Part shown: positions 46,821 through 55,244 of the stretch, piece after piece
How the letters are laid out: each line of letters begins with the position of its first letter
How positions within the stretch are numbered: the stretch's first letter is position 1
NCBI GenBank assembly: GCA_963849115.1
Contig: CAWKGK010000008.1
Span: 1-64,000 of the forward strand
DNA length: 64,000 nucleotides
From: JACDAL01 sp963849115
GTDB lineage: Bacteria; Actinomycetota; CADDZG01; WHSQ01
Direction of reading: 5' to 3'
Translations under genes and position numbers: made by a program
The notes under the pieces: model-generated
What the model was told of the DNA's origin: nothing
What the model saw: only the letters and a program-made list of their open reading frames with translations
The model's database searches: none

Positions 46821-47087
46821 CTGGTCTGACGTGCGCTTTCGCCTGAATCGGGGGAAGTCGGAGAGCCCTCACGCTGGTCTCTTGACCAACTTCTGACCAA
46901 CTCTTGAAGCAAGGCTGAGACGGAACCTCCTACGAGAGGCGCCCCCTAAGGGCTCAGCGTGTCGCATTGCTTCAAAGATGAGCTGAACAGCGTTAACCCC
47001 ATGTGCGCTGATTGCGTCACGTTCAAGTGGGCCCTCCCTCGGGGCGCCCATGATTTCTGAGTGGCGAGCAACCGGCTGGGTCTGTGC

Positions 47088-48329
47088 CTAGCTCCACAGT
47101 ATCCCCAGCCGCTTGGCCTTCTGCCTCACCTCCGAGTAGGACATCTCGGCGCTCTTGGCCTGGTCGACTACGTTCTGGCCGATGGCCATAGTGACTAGGG
47201 ACCGGAGCGTGTTGAGAGGTTTTTCGAACAGCGTCTGCTCGCTTATCCAGGAGACAGCGTCGGCTTCGGGTTTCCAAGTTGTGTTGTAAAGCGCCGCGGC
47301 CTCGAGCAGCTTTGTGCCTGCCTCGCCAACGCAGCGGTCCAGCACAATGGCGGATTCCATGGCGGCGTTGACGCCTTGACCGATGGGAGGAAACGGCGCG
47401 CCGGCGTCCCCAATCAATACTGCCCTTCCGCCATGCAGTTGCGAGCAGCTCAACATTTGGCCGATGTGGTAACAGCGACGTTGGGCAAAGGCGGCGACCG
47501 CTTCGTCGCTCGCTAGCTGCAGGATCTGTGAGCAGTTGTCCTGGAAGAAATGCTGCGCCTCGTCGGTAGATGAGAAAACCTGCTCATGATCTGCGCCGAC
47601 GGCGCAGAACCAGCGGGGATTCTCACGTCCCTGCTCACCGTTGATCGCGCCTGCGACGATGAAGTGACGAATCGACAGCGCCTGTAGGTAGTTCTTGTCT
47701 AGCTGGTCACCAACCCGATCCAACTCGATCATGGTGACGTAGTTGGGGATCGACTTGGCTTCAACGCTGAACCCCTTGACCTGGTCTTGCATGCTTTGGC
47801 GCACGACCGAGCCCGCGCCATCGGCACCGATGATCAGATCGAATTGCCTGGTTGCGGCTTCGCGGTCAGAGGTACGGTACGTGAGGGCGCCGGTGTGAAC
47901 GTCCACGGAGCTGACCCGGCATTGGAACTCAAAGCCCACATCCCTTGGAAAGATTTCTGTGATGACGTCCATGAGCGCCCGCAGGATGTCCCCGCGAGAG
48001 CCGGTCCACCCGGGTTTGGACCACTCTTGGACCACTCGGCCCCGATGTTGTATACCCTTGAACCCGAGCATGCGGGCGTCGAAGTAGGAGGTGGCGTCGA
48101 TATACTTCAGTGCCCGAAGGCCGTGTCCCGTGATATCGATTGAGTAGGAGCGATCGGGGTTGAAACGCTGTGCCTCCTCTGGATGGGAATCCCGTTCGAA
48201 CACCGTCGTCCTGATGCCGCGGCGGGCCAGAGCAATCGCCGTTACCAGACCAGCTGGCCCGCCGCCTACGATCGCGATCTCCCCGGGTGCTGCCGCTCTT
48301 TCATTCATTTCGCCTAGTCGATCCATCAC
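47088..48329 (-). CDS. FAD-dependent aromatic monooxygenase (kynurenine 3-monooxygenase-like)
   Basis: The 413-residue flavoprotein has the dinucleotide-binding IAIVGGGPAGLVTAIALARR, the DG motif LIIGADGAGSVVR, and the GD motif VLIGDAGAPFPPIGQGVNAA. The overall layout is that of class A hydroxylases, closest to the kynurenine 3-monooxygenase group (no C-terminal membrane anchor). It would hydroxylate an aromatic ring with NAD(P)H and oxygen. ATG choices at 48329, 48326 or 48305 are possible. It lies at the edge of the catabolic island. Confidence 0.8.
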   Translation of the reverse strand: MMDRLGEMNERAAAPGEIAIVGGGPAGLVTAIALARRGIRTTVFERDSHPEEAQRFNPDRSYSIDITGHGLRALKYIDATSYFDARMLGFKGIQHRGRVVQEWSKPGWTGSRGDILRALMDVITEIFPRDVGFEFQCRVSSVDVHTGALTYRTSDREAATRQFDLIIGADGAGSVVRQSMQDQVKGFSVEAKSIPNYVTMIELDRVGDQLDKNYLQALSIRHFIVAGAINGEQGRENPRWFCAVGADHEQVFSSTDEAQHFFQDNCSQILQLASDEAVAAFAQRRCYHIGQMLSCSQLHGGRAVLIGDAGAPFPPIGQGVNAAMESAIVLDRCVGEAGTKLLEAAALYNTTWKPEADAVSWISEQTLFEKPLNTLRSLVTMAIGQNVVDQAKSAEMSYSEVRQKAKRLGILWS

Positions 48330-48589
48330 GCCCCCCTTGTGGCCGAGCTTCTACTGCATTGGCATTTGATCTTCTGCCCAGCCTGCCCGAGCCGCGCTTC
48401 GACTGATCGCTCCGAGGATTCGTTGGCAAGCTCATCCTGCTCCCCTCTGCTCTTTACCGTTTTCGGATCGACGACTCGCGGAAGCAGCATGATTCCCCTT
48501 CAGTGTCACGACTATCGGCCCTGGAGGATATCCGCGCAACTAGCGGGGCTACCACTGAGACCGATGCTAACGCTGGGACCGAGCTGGTT

Positions 48590-49706
48590 CTACCTACCCG
48601 AGGTCGACTCCCCCCCCACCGCTGTGCCCCCTCGCCGTCGAAGGAGTTCGAGATATTCCGAGCGGCGTTCGAGGGTGCCTCGCAGCTCCTTGCTCAGCGC
48701 ATCCACGAACTGATCACGATGGGCCGCGTTGATGAGGATCGACACCGCGTAGTAGAGCCCAGCGAATGCCGCTACCCCGGTGGCCACCCGAAGCAGCTCC
48801 GATGTTATCTGTACGGGCTCACCCAACCAGGCAGCGGCCCACAAGATGCTCTCGGGCTGATCCAGCCATGAGCCGCGCACATCGCTCGAAACGAGCAGCA
48901 TGCCCAGAATCACATAGAAGAGCCAGACGCCTGCGCTGACGAAGAACACCTGCAAGCTTTCGCTGAGCAGGGCTAGCGCAGCTAGGTTGAGTCGCTCCCC
49001 ACGGCGGAGGGGTACATCCCCGACATGCGACTCCGCCTCCACGTCACGCACCAGGCTGGGTAGGCGCACGATCAGAAAGACGGTTCCGACAAGCACGAAC
49101 ATACCGATCGCGGTCCAGTATGTGGCTCTACCCGTCGCCGTGAAGACTTCCCAAATCTCAGCGGTAAAGAACGAAACGAGCGAGAAGAATAGCAACAGCG
49201 GCACGGCTTGCGCCAACGCGGACAGCGACGCTCTCAGTTGGGCCAACAGCCGAGCAACCACCCATCGCACGATGGAGAGCAGTCCGAAACCCACTACGAG
49301 ATAGGCGAGAGCCGCGATCGCGGCGTTCACGACGATTGTGGTGACGGCGAAGAGGGGAAAATCGCCGAGGACGAGGTAGAGCCCCGCCGGGAGCACCAGG
49401 AAGGCCACGAGCTCCGGGAAGCCCACGCGGTGCGACCTCAACACGAAGCGACGCCCGCGCAGCATGTTCAGCAGGCCGAGCGCTCCCATCATCAAAAGCG
49501 TCCCGGCGAGCGTGAGCGCTAAGGTCATCCAACCGGTGTCGACGTCGAGCGCGCTCACAACTTCTACCACGAAGACGACGATAAGAACGGGAGTGGCGCG
49601 GCGTGAAAATATCCTCTGCCGCAGAAAAGCCAACGATCAGGTTCGGCAGCCCCTCGCGGTGGAAGCCCCGCTCGAGTTCGCTAATGCGCCTCTCGTCGGC
49701 GTCCAT
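48590..49706 (-). CDS. Multi-pass membrane protein (frameshifted)
   Basis: From ATG 49706 the frame reads MDADERRISELERGFHREGL, then PNLIVGFSAAEDIFT. It continues in another frame as RATPVLIVVFVVEVVSALDV through about eight hydrophobic segments to the Arg-rich C-terminus. One extra C near 49595-49602 explains the change; corrected length is 371 residues. The first frame alone ends early, and the second alone begins at a weak TTG (49633). Similar membrane proteins are common in actinobacteria without known function. Confidence 0.65.
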
Positions 49707-49884
49707 TCACATGTCGAACCAAAGCGATTGGACGGTCGGTGAGTTCACGAGTCGGCTTACGGTCGATCCCAGTCGCAAACGGGCTCCAAGCAATTCTCGA
49801 ATGCTACAGCGCGGCCATTTTTCATGGTCATTCGCCACTCATCGACTCTAGCGCTTTTGGTGGCGCCGTGCGGAGCGTTTGTCA

Positions 49885-50889
49885 TCATGATTTTCTAGGA
49901 CCCACGGGGCCGTCCCGTACGATGCAGCGGAAGCCCAGGTGCGAGGTCGACGTGTCGACCGTTTGTGGCATGCGCGCCGCCGGCCGGTAGCGCCGACAGT
50001 AGTTCGGGGCACACAGGTGTGATCCACCCTTCATCACCTTGCGCGGGATCCGGAGGCCCAGTGCTTTCTCTTGCGGTTCATAACTCAGTTCCCGGTCGCC
50101 GCCTCTCGGGTTGGGGATGGCGCAGCATGCATCCGAGAGTTTGGGGCGTTCCTCAAACCAGTCCGTCGTCCATTCCCAGACGTTGCCTGCCATGTCGTAG
50201 AGGCCGTAGGCGTTCGCAGGGAATGACCCGACCGGCGCCGTCCGCTCAAACCCGTCGAGCTTCTCGTTCAGAATGGGAAACTCCCCTTGCCAAGTGTTGG
50301 CCATGTACCGGCCCGCGAGCATGAACTCGTCGCCCCAGGTGTACTCGGCACCGTCCAGGCCGCCTCGGGCGGCGAACTCCCACTCTGCCTCGGTAGGCAG
50401 CTCCTTTCCCGCCCATCGGGCGTACGCCTCTACGTCGTCCCAGGCAACGTGGACTACGGGATGCCTCGAGAGCTCACGGATCGTGCTTCCAGGCCCGAGA
50501 GGATGCCGCCAATCCGCGCCGGGCACGTAGGTCCACCAGTTGTAGTGGTTGCCAAGATCCACCGGCTGCTCGGGTGCGACGAAGACGGTTGACGCCGGCA
50601 CCAGCATCTCGGGCCTGGCGCCCGGGTATTCGGCAGGGTTCGGCCGTCGCTCGGCCACGGTGATGTACCCGGTCTCCCTAACGAAACGCTTGAAGCACTC
50701 GTTGGTGATCTGGAACCGATCAATCCAGAAGCCATCCACGGCCACGCGTCGCGCAGGTGCCTCCTCAGGATAGTGATGCTCCGAGCCCATGAGGAACTCG
50801 CCACCCGTCACCCACACCATGTCGCCATCCGGCGGCTCGCCTGTTGGCCGTGTCCCCTTGCAGACCGGTCGTTGATGGTCGCCTGTCAT
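49885..50889 (-). CDS. Formylglycine-generating enzyme (sulfatase maturase)
   Basis: The 334-residue FGE/SUMF1 domain protein has MVWVTGGEFLMGSEHHYPEE, the WTYVPGADWRHPLGPGS segment, VHVAWDDVEAYARWAG, LPTEAEWEFAARGG, and the copper-binding active-site cysteines in GGSHLCAPNYCRRYRPAAR. These two cysteines distinguish true FGE from EgtB and other relatives. It oxidises the motif cysteine of sulfatases to formylglycine using oxygen. It is divergent from the sulfatase gene, its probable client. Confidence 0.9.
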   Translation of the reverse strand: MTGDHQRPVCKGTRPTGEPPDGDMVWVTGGEFLMGSEHHYPEEAPARRVAVDGFWIDRFQITNECFKRFVRETGYITVAERRPNPAEYPGARPEMLVPASTVFVAPEQPVDLGNHYNWWTYVPGADWRHPLGPGSTIRELSRHPVVHVAWDDVEAYARWAGKELPTEAEWEFAARGGLDGAEYTWGDEFMLAGRYMANTWQGEFPILNEKLDGFERTAPVGSFPANAYGLYDMAGNVWEWTTDWFEERPKLSDACCAIPNPRGGDRELSYEPQEKALGLRIPRKVMKGGSHLCAPNYCRRYRPAARMPQTVDTSTSHLGFRCIVRDGPVGPRKS

Positions 50890-51624
50890 CTGCCCGGCCG
50901 ACGAACGCCTCCGTCGCTCACCAGGTCCCGCGGCAAGATGAGCCCGGCGAGGATGTCCGCCGGAAATTCTGCCCCCCGGTATTCGAGGAGCTCTCCTGAG
51001 ATCTGGCCGAGCCGGCTAAGAATTACCTGCGCTATACCCCGCCGAAAAGGCCGTATACCTACCCAGCATGCGCCCTCGGCTCGCGCTCCGGGTGCCGGCG
51101 TGTCGAGCGAACCCCCTTCTATTAGCTCTCTGGTCATTGGAGCGCTCCAGTCGACGTTCATTCATGGGGCGAGGTGCTTGACTGAGCTCGATGCGTGGAA
51201 CGCTCTGTCCAGCATCTTTCTGACAATCCAGCTTCCCCCATGCACGGTTCCCGAGCCGATCTCGATGGTGCGAGGCAGACTCCTGATCGTGGCGATAGGC
51301 GACGCCTCATCGAATCGGCCAAATCGCCGGTTCTTCGTCGATGCAGAGCTAGCCTCAGCCTCCCAGCGTGATGCCCGTGGAGTTGCAACCGGCCAAATCA
51401 CGGAGCGGCGGCACGTCTGGGGCTCTCCCATACCCGGGCACCATGCGGCAAGCCCGTCGTTGACTGGGGGCGCTCAGCGACTACCGGCGATTTGGCCGAT
51501 ACAACCAGTCTCCCGAAAGATTAATTTCAGCACGCTTCGGAGGAGGCTTGTTGGAGTGGTCCGTTCGGTGATGCCGTGGGCCGGCCGACGGCCGTAGATG
51601 AACGACAGAGGAAGTGGTGATGTC
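50890..51624. other. Long divergent regulatory region between FGE and sulfatase genes
   Basis: About 735 bases without a convincing gene. Both strands have short open frames, but their sequences look random. The right half holds the repeated CGGCCAAATC sites described separately. A promoter for each divergent gene must lie here, but I cannot place them with confidence. Confidence 0.5.
51315..51499. promoter_or_regulatory. Cluster of three operator-like CGGCCAAATC sites
   Basis: TCGGCCAAATCGCCGG at 51315-51330 and its exact reverse complement at 51484-51499 form a perfect 16-base inverted pair. A third, partial site CCGGCCAAATCACGG lies between them (about 51389-51403). The cluster ends 126 bases before the sulfatase start. 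It may be an operator for DNA looping by an unknown regulator. Confidence 0.5.
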
Positions 51625-53304
51625 ATGAGCCTTGGCGATCTGTCGCGAAAGCCGAACATTCTGCTGATCGTCACCGACCAAGAGCGCGAGGTGATGCACT
51701 GGCCAGCCGGCTGGGCGGAGGCCAACCTCCCGTCCCGAAACCGTCTGATGGAACACGGTATGCAGTTCACCCGTGCCCAGTGCAATACGGCCGCCTGCTC
51801 GGCAAGTCGTGCCACTCTCATGACCGGGCTCTATCCGGCACAGCATGGCGTCAAGAACTTGGTTTCCAGCGATGATCCCAAGGACAAGGTACAGAGGCAT
51901 CTGCCGGTCCTGCCAAGCCACCTTCCTAATCTCGCCTCCGTGATGGCCAGCGCCGGCTATCACAGTGTCCTCAAGGGCAAGTTCCATCTCTCGAGACCGG
52001 TTCGCTACAACCCCGAGATGAAACGCCACTATTGGTCAGACGCCGACATCGAGCACCTCGCCGATCGCTACGGCTTTAAAGGCTGGAACCCCCCCGACAT
52101 GAGCGACCCTCAGAGCCTGAGCGACTTGGGCGGAGGCGCTATTAACAACGACGGTCGCTTCGTGGACGGGAGCGGCACCGCAGCCGGTGAGGTCCGTCCC
52201 CGCGACGAGCTTTATCGCCAGAGTGCCGTACATTTCCTCAACACGTACGATGCCGACAAACCCTTCTTCCTAATGGTTGGCTTGACGAATCCGCACGACG
52301 TCCAGGAGTATCCCGGTCGCGGTGTGCGAGGCGCGATGGGTCTTTCGTTCAGCACGACCTATGCCGAGGGCGGCTATCGGCTGGAGGACTTCGAGGACCT
52401 ACCCATCGATCTGCCGCCCAACGTAGATGACGATCTTTCGACCAAGCCGAGCATTCACGCCAAGTTCCGCCGTTTTCTCGCTATGGGCACCGGACACGTG
52501 CGGACACACGAGCGTCAGCTTGTCTATGCCCGCTTCTATGCGTACCTCTGTCGGGAGGTAGACCGGCAAATCCTGAAGTTGCTCGATGCTCTCGACGCCA
52601 ACGGGCTGACCGACGACACGTTGATCATCCGCACTAGTGATCACGGCGAGCTGGGAATGGCGCACGGCCGCATGCGCCAAAAGTTCTACAACGCCTACCG
52701 CGAGACCCTCAGCATCCCGCTGATCGTTTCCAATCCGCGCCTCTATCCCCAGCCGCAGTCCAGCGACTCCTTCGCGGGCTTGATCGACCTATTGCCGACG
52801 CTCGCGGCCGTTGGGGGCGCGCCGGAACAGCAGTCCGACTTCAAAGGACACGACCTGACCCCGATTCTGTCCGATCCGAAGGCTCGCGTGCAGGATGTCC
52901 TGCACTTCACGTACGAGGACGACATCTTTCCTGTGAAAGGAGCCGGCTTTCTTCGCGCCATCGTCGAGGAGGGCTGGAAATACGCCGTCTACTACGACCC
53001 GTTCGGCGGCGCGCCGGTGGAGTACGAGTTGTACGACCTGGGCCGTGATCCGCTGGAGATGACTAACTTAGCGCACGTCAAGCACAGCACGCCCACCTCG
53101 GAGACCGAGCGCGCCCGGCTTCATCGGCGCCTTGGCGACGTAATGCGCGCCTACAACACCACGCCGGATGAAATCCAGTGGCCTGAGGTCGACGACTATC
53201 GACCTCAGGCGACTCAAGTCGTCGCTGCGGAGGAGGAGGAAGGAGTGATCGAACTGGAGGAAGGGTCACAGTGGGACGTGCACGCGCCCATGCCGAAAGA
53301 CTGA
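51625..53304 (+). CDS. Type I (formylglycine) sulfatase
   Basis: The 559-residue alkaline-phosphatase-fold protein opens with KPNILLIVTDQEREVMHW (metal-binding Asp, although the usual DD is TD here). The modification motif is C-S-A-S-R in NTAACSASRATLMTGLYP, with Ala in place of the commoner Pro. HGELGMAHGRMRQKFYNAYR carries the second metal site. The enzyme hydrolyses a sulfate ester; no signal peptide is seen, so it is cytoplasmic. ATG 51625 has GAGGAAG upstream and is preferred over ATG 51598. It is paired with the divergent FGE gene. Confidence 0.88.
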   Translation: MSLGDLSRKPNILLIVTDQEREVMHWPAGWAEANLPSRNRLMEHGMQFTRAQCNTAACSASRATLMTGLYPAQHGVKNLVSSDDPKDKVQRHLPVLPSHLPNLASVMASAGYHSVLKGKFHLSRPVRYNPEMKRHYWSDADIEHLADRYGFKGWNPPDMSDPQSLSDLGGGAINNDGRFVDGSGTAAGEVRPRDELYRQSAVHFLNTYDADKPFFLMVGLTNPHDVQEYPGRGVRGAMGLSFSTTYAEGGYRLEDFEDLPIDLPPNVDDDLSTKPSIHAKFRRFLAMGTGHVRTHERQLVYARFYAYLCREVDRQILKLLDALDANGLTDDTLIIRTSDHGELGMAHGRMRQKFYNAYRETLSIPLIVSNPRLYPQPQSSDSFAGLIDLLPTLAAVGGAPEQQSDFKGHDLTPILSDPKARVQDVLHFTYEDDIFPVKGAGFLRAIVEEGWKYAVYYDPFGGAPVEYELYDLGRDPLEMTNLAHVKHSTPTSETERARLHRRLGDVMRAYNTTPDEIQWPEVDDYRPQATQVVAAEEEEGVIELEEGSQWDVHAPMPKD

Positions 53305-53735
53305 TCGATGCACGACCCGCCGCGGTCTACGCGGTGCTGGCCGACTACACAACCCATCATCCGCGGATCATGCCTGCGTCGCTATTTTCAAACCTGGAGG
53401 TAGAAGTGGGTGGCGTCGGAGCGGGCACTGTCTTTCATATCAACCTCCGCTTGCTGGGCAGGCGCCAGCGCCTGCACATGCAGGTCGCCGAGCCCGTGCC
53501 TGGCCGCGTCCTGACGGAGACCAACATCGACACAGGCATCGTAACCGAGTTCACAGTGGACTCAGGGGAGGATCAATCGTGCACGCGAGCTCGAATCCTC
53601 TCAGAGTGGGAGACGGACGGCGGCGTGCGCGGCTTGGTCGACAGGCTGGTGACGCCGCCGTTGATGAAGCGGGTCTTCGCGCAGCAGCTTCACGAGCTGG
53701 GTCAATACATGCTTTCCAGGGAGTCGCCGGCCTAG
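53271..53735 (+). CDS. SRPBCC-family (START-like) protein
   Basis: The 154-residue protein has the helix-grip fold pattern of the polyketide cyclase/SRPBCC group: AERLIDARPAAVYAVLADYT at the start, alternating beta strands, and a long C-terminal helix (LMKRVFAQQLHELGQYMLS). Such proteins bind hydrophobic ligands. GTG at 53271 with GGAGGAAGGG upstream overlaps the sulfatase by 34 bases, indicating tight co-expression. Confidence 0.75.
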   Translation: MGRARAHAERLIDARPAAVYAVLADYTTHHPRIMPASLFSNLEVEVGGVGAGTVFHINLRLLGRRQRLHMQVAEPVPGRVLTETNIDTGIVTEFTVDSGEDQSCTRARILSEWETDGGVRGLVDRLVTPPLMKRVFAQQLHELGQYMLSRESPA

Positions 53736-53766
53736 GCGAACCGAGACGACAGAGAAAAGGCGGGCG

Positions 53767-54255
53767 ATGAACTCGATCATTCCAGAAGTCGCAGCGACGA
53801 TCCGCATCAACGGTGTCGATCGGGCTCTGCACTTGGACGCCCGCGCCACCCTGCTCGACGCGCTCCGGGACGTTCTGGGGCTTACTGGTACGAAGAAGGG
53901 GTGTGATCAGGGGGCTTGTGGCGCCTGCACCGTGCTCGTCAACGGCAAACGCGTCGTGTCGTGTCTGATGCTGGCAGCCCAGTGCGACGGACAGGAGGTG
54001 ACGACGATCGAAGGACTGTCACGCGACGGCGAACTGCATCCAGTCCAGGAGGCGTTCGTCCGCCACGATGCATTCCAATGCGGTTACTGCACGCCGGGTC
54101 AGATCATGTCGGCTGTCTCGCTGCTTGCTGAAGGGCGGGCGCAATCGGACGAAGATATTCGCGAGTTCATGAGCGGCAACCTGTGCCGCTGTGGCGCCTA
54201 CCCCAACATCGTCGCCGCAATCCGCGAAGTCGCAGAGGCGCGTAGTTCGCGGTGA
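53767..54255 (+). CDS. Molybdenum hydroxylase [2Fe-2S] subunit (PaoA/CoxS type)
   Basis: The 162-residue protein holds two [2Fe-2S] clusters: the plant-type cluster in KKGCDQGACGACTVLVNGKR with the fourth Cys in VVSC, and the helical cluster in FQCGYCTPGQIM and NLCRCGAYPNI. It passes electrons from the Mo site to the FAD subunit. There is no Tat signal, unlike periplasmic PaoA. It overlaps the FAD subunit gene by 4 bases. Confidence 0.93.
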   Translation: MNSIIPEVAATIRINGVDRALHLDARATLLDALRDVLGLTGTKKGCDQGACGACTVLVNGKRVVSCLMLAAQCDGQEVTTIEGLSRDGELHPVQEAFVRHDAFQCGYCTPGQIMSAVSLLAEGRAQSDEDIREFMSGNLCRCGAYPNIVAAIREVAEARSSR

Positions 54256-55244
54256 GCGTTTTCGAGTATGTTCGACCTAGCGACGTCGACGAGGCTGTGG
54301 CAACGGTAAGTGCTGATCCGGCCGCGTCCTACCTGGCAGGTGGGACGACGCAGCTCGACCTGATCTTGAAAGACGGCGTGTTTTTCCCTGGTCAGTTGGT
54401 CGACATCACTCGTCTGCCGCTGCGGGGCATCACGCGCAACAACAGCGCAATCCGAATCGGCGCGCTGACAACGATGGAAGAGCTGGCGGCCGACGACACC
54501 GTAGCCGAGCGCCTGGTGCTGGTCCGCGAGGCACTGCTGGCGGGGGCGTCGGTCCAGCTGCGGAACATGGCAACCATCGGCGGTAATCTCTTGCAGCGAA
54601 CGCGCTGCAGATACTTCCGGGACCCATCTGTGGTGGCATGCAACAAGCGCCGCCGTGGATCCGGATGCGCCGCAATTTCAGGGTCTGCGCGGATGCACGC
54701 GATCCTAGGTACCAGCGAGCACTGCATTGCTCTGCACGCCTCGGACCTCTGCGTTGCCTTGGTCGCCCTCGACGCGATCGTACATACTCAAGGACCTAAA
54801 GGCGCTCGCAGTATTCCGCTCACGGACCTCTATTTCACCCCCGGTGATACCCCTGATGTGGAGACTGCGCTCGAGCACGGCGAGCTGATCACTGCCGTGG
54901 AGGTGCAGCTGCTCCCAAAGGGCGCGCGGTCGGGCTACTTGAAGGTCCGCGACCGCGTTTCGTACGAGTTCGCGCTCACCTCCGCCGGAGTGACGCTCGT
55001 TATCGAGGACAACACGATCCAGGAGGCGCGGGTAGCCCTCGGTGGAGTGGGGACGGTCCCGTGGCGGGCGCGCGTCGCCGAGGAGATCCTGCTCGGAGCT
55101 CCTCCCCGGGTAGACACGTTCGGAGCCGCAGCTGAGGCCGCTCTCGAGGGAGCGTCGCCGGTGCCCGGCACGGCCTTCAAGGTCGAGCTGGGCAAGCGCA
55201 CGGTCATGCGAGTCCTTCAAACCGTCGCTGGGTTGACTTCATGA
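54252..55244 (+). CDS. Molybdenum hydroxylase FAD subunit with extra iron-sulfur loop (PaoB type)
   Basis: The 330-residue FAD_binding_5 protein has YLAGGTTQLDLILKDGV and ATIGGNLLQRTRC. Between the FAD regions it has four cysteines in RTRCRYF, ACNKRRRGSGCAA and EHCIALHASD (about residues 118, 130, 138, 158). This matches the loop that binds an additional [4Fe-4S] cluster in E. coli PaoB (YagS). It transfers electrons from the enzyme to the final acceptor. It overlaps both neighbours by 4 bases. Confidence 0.9.
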   Translation: MSVFEYVRPSDVDEAVATVSADPAASYLAGGTTQLDLILKDGVFFPGQLVDITRLPLRGITRNNSAIRIGALTTMEELAADDTVAERLVLVREALLAGASVQLRNMATIGGNLLQRTRCRYFRDPSVVACNKRRRGSGCAAISGSARMHAILGTSEHCIALHASDLCVALVALDAIVHTQGPKGARSIPLTDLYFTPGDTPDVETALEHGELITAVEVQLLPKGARSGYLKVRDRVSYEFALTSAGVTLVIEDNTIQEARVALGGVGTVPWRARVAEEILLGAPPRVDTFGAAAEAALEGASPVPGTAFKVELGKRTVMRVLQTVAGLTS

